10,141 bases of DNA from Bacteriovoracaceae bacterium UBA7695 (GTDB taxonomy: Bacteria; Bdellovibrionota; Bacteriovoracia; Bacteriovoracales; Bacteriovoracaceae), in NCBI GenBank assembly GCA_002482685.1, contig DLGL01000104.1, positions 1-10,141 on the forward strand, read 5' to 3'. Positions 1 to 7,345 of this stretch are shown here, one piece after another (position 1 is the first letter of the stretch; every line of letters begins with the position of its first letter). The notes under the pieces are model-generated. The model was not told the DNA's origin, made no database searches, and worked only from the letters and a program-made list of their open reading frames with translations. The position numbers were made by a program, and so were the translations under genes.

Positions 1-95
1 GTCTTTTAACGAAGGATACAAATGTTCCTCTTCACATTAAGGAAATGTGCAGGAGTGAATTGGCGACATTGGAATTAGTAGATAGAAAATTATAA
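1..95 (+). CDS. C-terminal tail of an upstream gene (partial, unrecognised)
   Basis: The third forward frame is open from the window edge to a TAA at 93-95 and would give the last 30 residues of a protein, ending ELATLELVDRKL. The other two forward frames have stops in this stretch. I do not recognise the peptide, and 30 codons is too short to prove coding. The stop lies 31 bases before the next start codon, which would suit an upstream member of the same operon. No terminator or clear promoter separates the two. Confidence 0.4.
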   Translation, partial: LLTKDTNVPLHIKEMCRSELATLELVDRKL

Positions 96-126
96 GTTAA
101 CCAACTAACAACGGACAGGAGGTCTA

Positions 127-1068
127 ATGTTATCTCAAGGTTTAAATCTCGTAGGCAATCACCCAAAATTCAACAGCGCACTTGAAATGGCTCGTAATGT
201 AGCTGTGACAAAAACGCCGATTCTTATTTCAGGAGAAATTGGATCAGGGAAAAAAGCTATTGGTTCTTACATTCACCAAAACTCTGCCCGTAAAAATGCT
301 CGTCTTGAAGTTGTAGATTGCAGCACAGACTCGGCATCAGTAGAGAAGATTGTCCTTGGGTTTCGTTGTGATGAAACTGGTCGTTTTAACCGTGGTGTTC
401 TGGAAGTTGCCAACGGTGGTACGGTAATATTTGCCAACATTGACGCACTGGATGAAGTTTTTCAAAAACGCCTGTATACTATTCTTCAAGAGCTTCCTGA
501 TTACGAGTTAGATGTTCGCGTCCTTGCAACAACTTCGAAGAACCTTTCTAAGTTAGTTGGCGCTGGAAAGTTCTCACGTGCTTTATACACATATTTCAAC
601 GGAGCGCAGATCGACATGATCTCACTTCGCGAAAGAGGGACAGACGTGGAATTGATCGCTCGTCACTTCATTAACGAGTACGCTACAGAAACTTCTGCAG
701 GGGACCTTTCACTTTGCGAAGAGGCTGCACGTAAGCTTTCTGACTACAACTGGAATCAAAATCTGGTTGAACTTCGTTCTTTCATCCGTAAGACATTATC
801 AAACATGGAAGGCAAGACTCTTGACCTTGCAGCGATTGAGAATGGTGAGCGTAAAGTTGAGTTCACATCTTCTGAAGTAGACGAAGATGGCTTTAAACTT
901 ATGTCTCTTAAAGATGCTGAGAAACTTCTGATCAAAAAAGCATTAGTATTTACTTCTGAGAACAGAACACAAGCGGCAAAAATCCTTGGTGTTTCAATTC
1001 GTACTCTTAGAAATAAAATCAATGAATACAGAGGCGAAGGCGCGACTTACTTCATTAACTTACGCTAA
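127..1068 (+). CDS. Degenerate NtrC/FlrC-family sigma-54 activator-like regulator, receiver-less, with Fis-type HTH
   Basis: This 313-residue protein aligns by eye with the AAA+ and Fis-HTH parts of bacterial enhancer-binding proteins. A Walker A motif GEIGSGKK is at 36-43, a sensor I-like VRVLATT at 130-136, and an LRER motif at 167-170. A well-preserved helix-turn-helix (NRTQAAKILGVSIRTLRNKI) lies at 279-298. The parts needed for sigma-54 activation are missing. GAFTGA is replaced by a shortened GRFNRG at 85-90. The Walker B Asp-Glu is Ala103-Asn104. The two arginine-finger positions read Ser150 and Tyr156. The sensor II GNVREL reads QNLVEL at 211-216. There is no receiver domain, and the start is firm: AGGAGG at 117-122 precedes the ATG and an in-frame TAA lies at 106-108. 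Placed directly before flgB, it probably regulates flagellar genes by binding DNA, or antagonises or partners an intact homologue. That role is inference. Confidence 0.85.
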   Translation: MLSQGLNLVGNHPKFNSALEMARNVAVTKTPILISGEIGSGKKAIGSYIHQNSARKNARLEVVDCSTDSASVEKIVLGFRCDETGRFNRGVLEVANGGTVIFANIDALDEVFQKRLYTILQELPDYELDVRVLATTSKNLSKLVGAGKFSRALYTYFNGAQIDMISLRERGTDVELIARHFINEYATETSAGDLSLCEEAARKLSDYNWNQNLVELRSFIRKTLSNMEGKTLDLAAIENGERKVEFTSSEVDEDGFKLMSLKDAEKLLIKKALVFTSENRTQAAKILGVSIRTLRNKINEYRGEGATYFINLR

Positions 1069-1100
1069 TTAGAATTTAATAGATTGTTGGAGCATCCAAG

Positions 1101-1508
1101 ATGGACGTGAATGACAAAACACTTAACTCGCTAACGACTGCGCTTAACTTTCGAGAGATGCGCCAGAAGTTAATTTCGAGTAACGTGGCAAATGCTAACA
1201 CTCCTGGCTTTAAGGCCAAGAAGTTAGATTTTGAAGAGGCATTGGCGCGCGCTCTGGATGTGGACGGTCAGATGGGAATGAACACCACTGATGTCCGTCA
1301 CCATGATGTAGGCAATGGTGGTTTTAATAATCTTGAGCCTGAAATTTACGATAATCCGAATGGTGTTGTTTCAGAAAATGGCAACACGGTCGACGTTGAA
1401 GCAGAGATGGCCCAGATGGCAGAGAACAAACTTATGTACGACGCCCTGGTTCAGCTGATTAACAAGAAGATGGGTATTATGAAATACGCCATCAACTCTG
1501 AAAAATAA
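1101..1508 (+). CDS. flgB: Flagellar basal-body proximal rod protein FlgB
   Basis: FlgB is one of the proximal rod subunits exported through the flagellar type III system and assembled in the periplasm on the MS ring. The 135-residue length fits the family. The N-terminal rod/hook signature is clear: residues 27-37 read SNVANANTPGF, followed by a KAKKLDFEEAL segment. The C-terminal helix (VDVEAEMAQMAENKLMYDAL and following) is the usual heptad region that packs in the rod. A GGAG at 1089-1092 precedes the ATG by 8 bases. It is the first structural gene, 32 bp after the regulator, with no promoter visible in the gap. It ends with two consecutive in-frame TAA codons (1506-1511). Confidence 0.97.
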   Translation: MDVNDKTLNSLTTALNFREMRQKLISSNVANANTPGFKAKKLDFEEALARALDVDGQMGMNTTDVRHHDVGNGGFNNLEPEIYDNPNGVVSENGNTVDVEAEMAQMAENKLMYDALVQLINKKMGIMKYAINSEK

Positions 1509-1524
1509 TAAGTAGAGGTAAGGA

Positions 1525-1959
1525 ATGGATTTACTCTCAAGTCTTAGAATTAGTTCAAGTGGTCTGGCAGCACAAAGAAAGAGAATGGAAGCCCATTCAT
1601 CTAACATTGCCAATGCTCAGACAACGAGAACAGCAGAGGGTGGACCTTACCGTAGGAAAGAAGTGGTCTTTGGTTCAGAACCTGAGAGAGAAAACTTCTC
1701 AGAAATCTTAGAGGGTGAGCTTGCTGAAAATGCTCAGACAGTTCACGCTACAGAGGTTATTCATTCAGATAAGGTCGTGTTCAAACACGATCCATCACAT
1801 CCTGATGCAAATGCTGAAGGATATGTGGCGATGCCTGACGTGAACCCTATGGTTGAGATGGCCAATATGATCGAAGCTCAGAGAGCTTATGAATCAAACG
1901 TGACGGCTCTTAATACGACAAAACAGATGGCGATGAAGACCTTAGAGATTGGTCGCTAA
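1525..1959 (+). CDS. flgC: Flagellar basal-body proximal rod protein FlgC
   Basis: FlgC is the second proximal rod protein, exported and polymerised next to FlgB and FlgF in the periplasmic rod. The 144-residue length is typical. The N-terminal family signature is at 26-36 (SNIANAQTTRT), preceded by the amphipathic SSSGLAAQRKRMEAH segment. The C-terminal D0 helix at about 106-144 contains VNPMVEMANMIEAQRAYE, the standard FlgC ending that forms the inner tube. An AGAGG at 1514-1518 lies 6 bases before the ATG. Only 16 bp separate it from flgB. Like flgB it ends in tandem in-frame TAA codons, within the same 9-base string TAATAAGTA. Confidence 0.97.
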   Translation: MDLLSSLRISSSGLAAQRKRMEAHSSNIANAQTTRTAEGGPYRRKEVVFGSEPERENFSEILEGELAENAQTVHATEVIHSDKVVFKHDPSHPDANAEGYVAMPDVNPMVEMANMIEAQRAYESNVTALNTTKQMAMKTLEIGR

Positions 1960-1983
1960 TAAGTAAGTTAAAAGGAATCAACT

Positions 1984-2343
1984 ATGTCGATTAAAGACAT
2001 TTCAGGCTTTCAGAAAACTCTTGGGAATGCAGATGCCAAGGGCTGGAGTCGCTCTGTTGATAATGACTTTGGTGGAAACTTTAATCTTGAAAATCCCGGC
2101 TCTGTGCCTGGCACAGGGGATGCAAAGACGTTTGGAGAGTTTCTTTCTGATTCAATCGGGAAGGTAAATTCACTTCAAACAGAAGCGAACGTTGCCATGG
2201 AAAAGTTAGCAAGTGGTGAAAGTCAGAACTTGCACGAAACCCTCCTGGCAGTTGAGAAGGCAGATATTGCTTTCAGAACGATGAACCAGGTAAGAACGAA
2301 AGTAATCGATGCTTACCGAGAGATTATGAAGATGCAGATCTAG
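1984..2343 (+). CDS. fliE: Flagellar hook-basal body complex protein FliE
   Basis: FliE is the small exported adaptor between the FliF MS ring and the proximal rod, and one of the first substrates of flagellar export. The C-terminal half is diagnostic: SGESQNLHETLLAVEKADIA followed by FRTMNQVRTKVIDAYREIMK and MQI at the very end. At 119 residues it is slightly longer than many homologues. The extra length is in a Gly/Asn/Asp-rich, probably flexible N-terminal stretch (about residues 12-45). AAAGGA at 1971-1976 lies 7 bases upstream of the ATG. It sits 24 bp after flgC and 45 bp before the fliF start, the largest gap in the structural operon. Confidence 0.95.
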   Translation: MSIKDISGFQKTLGNADAKGWSRSVDNDFGGNFNLENPGSVPGTGDAKTFGEFLSDSIGKVNSLQTEANVAMEKLASGESQNLHETLLAVEKADIAFRTMNQVRTKVIDAYREIMKMQI

Positions 2344-2370
2344 TGCTAGTTTAGGATGAATTAGAACTAA

Positions 2371-2391
2371 TGAATCAGGAGGATTCAGTTG
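2371..2391 (+). promoter_or_regulatory. fliF Shine-Dalgarno in the loop of a small inverted repeat, with TTG start
   Basis: TGAATC (2371-2376) and GATTCA (2382-2387) are perfect inverted repeats flanking AGGAG (2377-2381). The core of the strong Shine-Dalgarno AGGAGG would therefore lie in the loop of a 6-bp hairpin. The TTG at 2389-2391 follows 6 bases after AGGAGG. The next in-frame ATG (2401) is 18 bases away, too far for this site, so the spacing decides for the TTG start. TGAAT also recurs at 2357-2361 and 2390-2394. The pairing is seen in sequence; any regulatory effect is inference. Confidence 0.5.
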
Positions 2392-4077
2392 AATAATTTT
2401 ATGTCGCAAACAATTCAGAACTTCCTCGATTTTTTTAAGTCATTAGATATGACAAGAAGAATTGGGATGATCGGTGTTGCAGGTTTTGTAGTTGCCCTGA
2501 TGGCAGGAATTATCATTTACGCCAGTAAAACAGATTATAAAGTTCTTTATACCGACCTCACAAAAGATGATTCATCTATAATCCAGAGAATGCTTGAAGA
2601 AGGTAAAATCTCTTACCAAGTTAAAGACGACGGAAAAACTATTCAGGTTCCTGAAGACATGGTTGAAATCTGGCGTCTGGAAATTGCTAAAAAAGGTGTA
2701 AATTTCACAGGAACAGTTGGTTACGAAGTGTTTGATAAACAAGCATTTGGTACAACATCATTTGTCCAAAAAATTAATAAACAACGTGCTCTCGAAGGAG
2801 AGTTGGTTAAAACCATCATGCATATCAAGGGTGTAACTCGCGCCCGTATCCATTTATCTATTCCTGAATCCTCACCTTTCGTATCTGAAAGAAAACCACC
2901 CACAGGGTCAGTGGTTTTAGATGTTGAACGAGGTGTAACAATGACCAATGATGAAGTTAAAGGGATTCAATCTCTTGTAAGTTCATCAGTGGACGGTATG
3001 AGATCTCATAACGTAGTAGTTATCGATTCGCGTGGTAAGAAGCTTTCAGAAAATGATGGCGATCAAATGGGGCAGGAAACTGCTAACCGCATCGCACTTG
3101 AGACCAGACTAAATTCTCAATATGAAAAGAAAGTGGAAGAAATTCTCTCCCGTGTGATTGGTGAAGGTAAAGTGATCGCGAAAGTGGCACTAAAAATGGA
3201 TTTCACAGAGAAAGTTGAAACACAGACTTCTTACGATCAAGAAAACTCAGCGGTTGTTTCTGAAGTACGTAACGAACAAAAAATGGTTGGAACACGGCCA
3301 TCGCCACAAGGTATTCCGGGGGCGAGATCCAACCTTCCTGGTGAAGCGCCTCAGCCAGGGATTCCTGAAACGCGTAATGATGTAGATAAATCGCTCGTTA
3401 CAAGAAATATGGCAGTGCCTTCGACTGTGACAAGATCTAAAAAGCCAACAGCTGAAATCTCAAATATGTCAGTAGCTGTGATGGTTGATGGAAAGAAAGT
3501 TCCGGTTTTAGCAAAAGACGGAACGCCGATGGTCAACGATGAAGGCATTCCTGTAACTAAGTATCAGGCATGGACTGAAGATGAGCTGCAAAATTTCCAA
3601 CAGATTGTAGCGAGCTCTTTGGGTATTAATCTTACCCGTGGTGATAAATTAGTAATCAAAAACATGGAGTTTGCAAAAGAAGATCTGGCCGAGATGGAAG
3701 CTATCATGAGAGCTCGTGAAAATCGTGAGCTTATGAAGAACATCACAAAGTACCTCATGATCGGGGCTATTATTTCACTTTTCTTCTTCATGGTTGTTCG
3801 TCCATTCATTCAGTGGCTTACAGAGAACTCTGTTGAATCAATCGAAGACTTCTTGCCTAAGACGATTGAAGAGCTTGAAAAAATTCAGGCCAATCAGCGT
3901 CTGCCAGGACTTGAGGATGTTCTTCCGAGTATTGAGGACAAGCTCAACCCCGAGAAGATTGAAGGGAACATGCTCAGAGAGAAGATTATCTCTCTTGTGG
4001 AAGCTAACCCTGGTAAAGCGGCCCAAGTGGTTCACGATATGATCCATACAGCTGATGGTCAGAAAGAAATTGCTTAA
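2389..4077 (+). CDS. fliF: Flagellar MS-ring protein FliF
   Basis: FliF oligomerises in the inner membrane to form the MS ring, the base on which the rotor, rod and export gate assemble. The 562-residue protein has the expected layout. A short cytoplasmic N-terminus is followed by a transmembrane helix at about 25-45. The periplasmic ring-building domains come next, including the YKVLYTDL and VKTIMHIKGVTRARIHLSIP segments. A Pro/Gly-rich loop lies near residues 300-345, and the second membrane helix is at about 455-470. The cytoplasmic tail ends in ANPGKAAQVVHDMIH, the FliG-binding region. The start is TTG, chosen because AGGAGG lies 6 bases upstream of it; the in-frame ATG four codons later is too distant. 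It is followed by fliG after 36 bp, and the two products bind each other directly. Confidence 0.97.
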   Translation: MNNFMSQTIQNFLDFFKSLDMTRRIGMIGVAGFVVALMAGIIIYASKTDYKVLYTDLTKDDSSIIQRMLEEGKISYQVKDDGKTIQVPEDMVEIWRLEIAKKGVNFTGTVGYEVFDKQAFGTTSFVQKINKQRALEGELVKTIMHIKGVTRARIHLSIPESSPFVSERKPPTGSVVLDVERGVTMTNDEVKGIQSLVSSSVDGMRSHNVVVIDSRGKKLSENDGDQMGQETANRIALETRLNSQYEKKVEEILSRVIGEGKVIAKVALKMDFTEKVETQTSYDQENSAVVSEVRNEQKMVGTRPSPQGIPGARSNLPGEAPQPGIPETRNDVDKSLVTRNMAVPSTVTRSKKPTAEISNMSVAVMVDGKKVPVLAKDGTPMVNDEGIPVTKYQAWTEDELQNFQQIVASSLGINLTRGDKLVIKNMEFAKEDLAEMEAIMRARENRELMKNITKYLMIGAIISLFFFMVVRPFIQWLTENSVESIEDFLPKTIEELEKIQANQRLPGLEDVLPSIEDKLNPEKIEGNMLREKIISLVEANPGKAAQVVHDMIHTADGQKEIA

Positions 4078-4113
4078 AAGTTTTAAATATATAATGGTTT
4101 CAGGAGTACACTA

Positions 4114-5151
4114 GTGGCCGACGAACAACAGAGTTTAGAACCTGATGTGCAATATGCGCTTTTATCCGGTCAGGAAAAAGCAGCTATTTTATTATCAGCC
4201 TTGGGGCCCACAACCACCAAGTTGATCTTTAAACACATGAAAGATAATGATGTTAAGCGAATGATTAACAGCATGTCTGCTATTTCTAAATCACCCATCT
4301 GGATGGTTAAGCGTGTTCTTGAAGAGTTTTATTCGTCAATCAATGAAGATGCAGATCTTCTTTTCTCTGAAAATAAAGGCCGCGACTTCATCCTTGGAAC
4401 TCTTGGTGAAGACCGTGCTAAACAACTCCTTGGTCAGATCGTTGATGTTGGAACTAACAACACACTCGAATCTCTGGAACTGGTTGATACCAGAACCCTT
4501 GCTAACTTCTTGATCAATGAACATCCACAAACGATTGCGCTTATTTGTGCCCACTTACCTGTTGAGAAGAAGGTAGATGTACTTCGTAAGCTTCCTGAAG
4601 GTCTTCAGGCAGAAGTGGTCCTTCGTGTGGCCAATCTGGATTTCGTTTCTCCTGAACTTATTGCTCAGCTTGACGATGTTCTTAAAACTGAACTTTCAAC
4701 TCTTGGTTCAATCGATACTCAGCAGCTTGGTGGTGTTGAGCCAATCGCAGATATGCTCAATCTCATGGATAAAAACTCTGAGAAAAATATCATGGCGCGT
4801 GTGGAAGAAAAAGACCCTGAACTTGCTGAAGAAATTCGTAAGCTCATGTTCGTATTCGAAGACGTTGTATTCGTGGACGATCGTGGTATTCAAGAGCTTC
4901 TTAAAATCGTTGATAATACAAAACTTGTTATCGCTCTCAAAACAGCTCCTGATGATGTTAAGACTAAGCTCTTCAAGAATATGTCAAACCGTGCGGCCAC
5001 TCTTCTCAAAGAGGATCTGGATGCGATGGGACCTACAAAAATTTCCGATGTGGAAAAAGCACAACAGGAAATCGTTCAGCAGCTTAAAGATCTTGAATCA
5101 AAAGGCAAAGCTCTTATTTCTCGTGGTGGCGAAGGCGATGCTTTCGTTTAA
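4114..5151 (+). CDS. fliG: Flagellar motor switch protein FliG
   Basis: FliG forms the rotor ring on the cytoplasmic face of the MS ring, binding FliF through its N-terminal domain, FliM through the middle, and the stator through the C-terminal domain. At 345 residues it is full length. The EHPQ motif in the middle domain is at 136-139, and the C-terminal torque helix region begins near residue 254 (VDDRGIQ). By eye, the charged torque residues known from E. coli correspond to Lys276, Arg293, Glu300, Asp301 and Lys309, so charge is preserved with two conservative swaps. The start is GTG with AGGAG (4102-4106) 7 bases upstream. The nearby ATG at 4094 opens a frame that stops after six codons. 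It lies 36 bp after fliF. Confidence 0.97.
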   Translation: MADEQQSLEPDVQYALLSGQEKAAILLSALGPTTTKLIFKHMKDNDVKRMINSMSAISKSPIWMVKRVLEEFYSSINEDADLLFSENKGRDFILGTLGEDRAKQLLGQIVDVGTNNTLESLELVDTRTLANFLINEHPQTIALICAHLPVEKKVDVLRKLPEGLQAEVVLRVANLDFVSPELIAQLDDVLKTELSTLGSIDTQQLGGVEPIADMLNLMDKNSEKNIMARVEEKDPELAEEIRKLMFVFEDVVFVDDRGIQELLKIVDNTKLVIALKTAPDDVKTKLFKNMSNRAATLLKEDLDAMGPTKISDVEKAQQEIVQQLKDLESKGKALISRGGEGDAFV

Positions 5152-5166
5152 GGGACAATTTAATTT

Positions 5167-5979
5167 ATGCAAAAGTACCGCAACTCTGAAATTAAATCAT
5201 TTGAATTTTCTGATCTTCAGGGAACTCATGTGGTTACTCAAGGTGATTTCAAGCCATTCAGTTTCGGAGAATTAGACGGAGAATCTATCTCTTCTGAAAA
5301 GATCAGTGAAGAAACTTTAAGGACTGAAAGAACGTTTGAAAAAAATAGTAATTTCAAAATTGACGGTGCTGTTCGTAATTCGCGTGGGATAGCAAAGCAA
5401 GAGCAGTCGGATTTTGAAAGTCGAATCGAAGAAGAAGTAAAACGTCGATTAGAAACTGCATACGCTGATGCCTATACTGCTGGGCTTGAGCAGGGTAAAG
5501 CGGCCGGGAAGGAAGAAGCCTTTGCACTTTATCAGGAAGAGCTGGCAAAGAAGATTGAGAGCTTTACCGGTGTTGTAGAAGCTATGCAGGCGCAGAATGG
5601 TAAAATCTTTGAGCACAATCGTGTAGAAATATATGAATTCATAAAACGATTCACAAAATGGATTTGCCTCAAAGAAATTAATGAAAAAGTTTACCTTGAA
5701 ACACTGCTTGAAAAATTGGTTCTTGAATTAAACGCGCGTAAAAATTTGGTAGTTAAAGTTGGCCGTGCCAATTTTAGTCAGATGCCAGAAGTTATTCAAG
5801 TTGTTGAATCTAAATTAGGTCAATTGTCTAATCTAAGAATTGAAATCGTTCCAGAGATTAATCATCCCGGTATTATTCTTGAGTCAGAAAATGGTCTGAT
5901 TGATGGATCAATGGAAGGTGTTTTCAAAAATATCGATAAAATTTTTGAAATGGTGATGAATCCCGAGAATAAGGCATGA
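5167..5979 (+). CDS. fliH: Flagellar assembly protein FliH, export ATPase regulator
   Basis: FliH is the peripheral stalk of the flagellar export ATPase. It dimerises, binds the FliI N-terminus and delivers FliI with substrates to the export gate and C ring. The 270-residue protein has a poorly conserved N-terminus (about 1-80). A charged helical segment with the family's GxxxG-type repeat follows at Gly106, Gly110 and Gly114, and then a long coiled coil. The C-terminal domain has the HPGIILESENGLIDGSMEG pattern shared with the V/F-ATPase stator subunit E type. Upstream, AGGG overlaps the fliG stop and is rather far from the ATG (12 bases), so translation is probably coupled to fliG. The TGA stop overlaps the fliI ATG in an ATGA. 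Confidence 0.9.
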   Translation: MQKYRNSEIKSFEFSDLQGTHVVTQGDFKPFSFGELDGESISSEKISEETLRTERTFEKNSNFKIDGAVRNSRGIAKQEQSDFESRIEEEVKRRLETAYADAYTAGLEQGKAAGKEEAFALYQEELAKKIESFTGVVEAMQAQNGKIFEHNRVEIYEFIKRFTKWICLKEINEKVYLETLLEKLVLELNARKNLVVKVGRANFSQMPEVIQVVESKLGQLSNLRIEIVPEINHPGIILESENGLIDGSMEGVFKNIDKIFEMVMNPENKA

Positions 5980-7343
5980 GTGAGAATTCTCCCTCAAATG
6001 ATCTGAATCTTAAGCAAATCCTTCGTCATATCGAAAGCCGAATCCCTTATGAAAAAGTGGGGAAAATTATTGCCTCTCGTGGAATGGTTTATGAAGCTGC
6101 TGTTCCCCGTGCAGTTCTTGGGAGCAATGTTGAATTTATCGCAGAGAATGGTGAGACTTCACTAGGTGAAGTGGTTGCTATTAATGGTGCTAACTGTATG
6201 GTTATGCCCTACGATGAAATCTCAGGTATTAATTCAGAAACTAAAATTCATCTAAAAGATATCGTTACTGAAATTCGTATTTCACCCAATATGTTGGGAC
6301 GGGTAATCGATTTTCAGGGGAATCCAATGGACAATAAAGGACCTATTGAGGGTCCTTATGAGAAGCGTTCAATCTTTGGATCGCCACTTAATCCCCTTGA
6401 TCGTCCGCCTATCCGGGAACCACTTGATACAGGTATAAACTCTATAAACTGCTTTATAACTGCGGGCAAAGGACAGCGTCTTGCTATTATGGCCGGCTCT
6501 GGAGTCGGTAAGTCAGTTCTTATGGGGATGATTTCCAGAAATACAAATGCTGATATAAGTGTCATAGCCCTTATTGGTGAGCGTGGACGTGAAGTTTTAG
6601 AATTCATTCAATCAGATCTTGGCGAAGAGGGCCTAAAGCGTGCAGTCGTTGTCGTGGCAACTTCTGATACGTCAGCACTTATCCGTACTAAAGCAGCATA
6701 CACAGCAACTACTATTGCTGAATATTTTCGTGATCAGGGTCAGGATGTACTACTAATGATGGACTCCATCACACGTTTTGCAATGGCCAATAGAGAAATA
6801 GCCCTTTCTACTGGAGAGCCTCCAGGACAGAAAGGTTATACACCCAGTGTTTTTGCCAAACTTCCCAAGCTGATGGAGCGGGCAGGGACCAAAAAAGGTG
6901 CTGGATCCATTACGGGAATTTATACTGTGCTTGTTGAAGGTGGGGATTTGGATGAGCCTATCGCTGACGCTGTTCGGGGAATTTCAGATGGTCACATTGT
7001 TCTCTCCCGACAATTAGCTGCCAAAAACCATTACCCCGCTATTGATGTCCTGGCCTCGATATCGCGAGTTATGCCGAAGGTAACGACTAAAGAGCACAAG
7101 ATTGTCGCTAGTCACTTACGTGACCTTCTGGCTTCTTACAAAGAGTCTGAGGATCTGATTACTGTAGGTGCTTACACCCGAGGCTCTAATCCTAAAATCG
7201 ATAAAGCAATTTCTGTCTATGACGACATAACGAATCTTCTGAAACAACAAGTTGAAGAGGCTTTTACAATCGAAGAGCTATTTGACCGGATGCTGGACAT
7301 TGCCCGCAAAGCTGAGGGTGCAGTGGATCCAAATTATAGATAA
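5976..7343 (+). CDS. fliI: Flagellum-specific export ATPase FliI
   Basis: FliI is the F1-beta-like hexameric ATPase that powers initial unfolding and entry of export substrates at the flagellar type III gate. The 455-residue length is normal. The P-loop GSGVGKS is at 174-180, the catalytic glutamate lies in GERGREV (Glu202), and Walker B is LLMMD with Asp263. The type III/FliI hallmark SGEPPGQKGYTPSVFAKLP and the conserved DEPIADAVRGISDGHIVLSR region (positions about 6950-7011) are intact, so the enzyme should be active. The N-terminal stretch should carry the FliH-binding helix. The ATG overlaps the fliH stop by one base on each side (ATGA), pointing to coupled translation of a complex that must assemble together. 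fliJ follows after 2 bp. Confidence 0.98.
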   Translation: MSENSPSNDLNLKQILRHIESRIPYEKVGKIIASRGMVYEAAVPRAVLGSNVEFIAENGETSLGEVVAINGANCMVMPYDEISGINSETKIHLKDIVTEIRISPNMLGRVIDFQGNPMDNKGPIEGPYEKRSIFGSPLNPLDRPPIREPLDTGINSINCFITAGKGQRLAIMAGSGVGKSVLMGMISRNTNADISVIALIGERGREVLEFIQSDLGEEGLKRAVVVVATSDTSALIRTKAAYTATTIAEYFRDQGQDVLLMMDSITRFAMANREIALSTGEPPGQKGYTPSVFAKLPKLMERAGTKKGAGSITGIYTVLVEGGDLDEPIADAVRGISDGHIVLSRQLAAKNHYPAIDVLASISRVMPKVTTKEHKIVASHLRDLLASYKESEDLITVGAYTRGSNPKIDKAISVYDDITNLLKQQVEEAFTIEELFDRMLDIARKAEGAVDPNYR

Positions 7344-7345
7344 CC

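Noticed and set aside
61..76. TGGC-containing stretch before the regulator as a sigma-54 promoter
   Set aside because: The -24-like TGGC is not followed by a GC at the -12 position with the required 10-base spacing.
756..1022. Minus-strand open frame of 88 codons inside the regulator gene
   Set aside because: It is antisense to well-conserved HTH coding sequence, and its product resembles no protein and looks like a reverse-frame shadow.
4090..4095. TATAAT in the fliF-fliG gap as an internal promoter
   Set aside because: The only -35-like sequence nearby (TTGCTT at 4070) is 14 bases away, which is too close, and the gap is simply AT-rich. A weak internal promoter cannot be excluded but is not supported.
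4577..5275. A 232-codon forward open frame overlapping the 3' half of fliG and the start of fliH
   Set aside because: It lies in another frame of two firmly recognised genes, has a low-complexity Leu/Ser/Phe/Lys-rich translation, has no convincing ribosome-binding site, and fits a codon-bias shadow.
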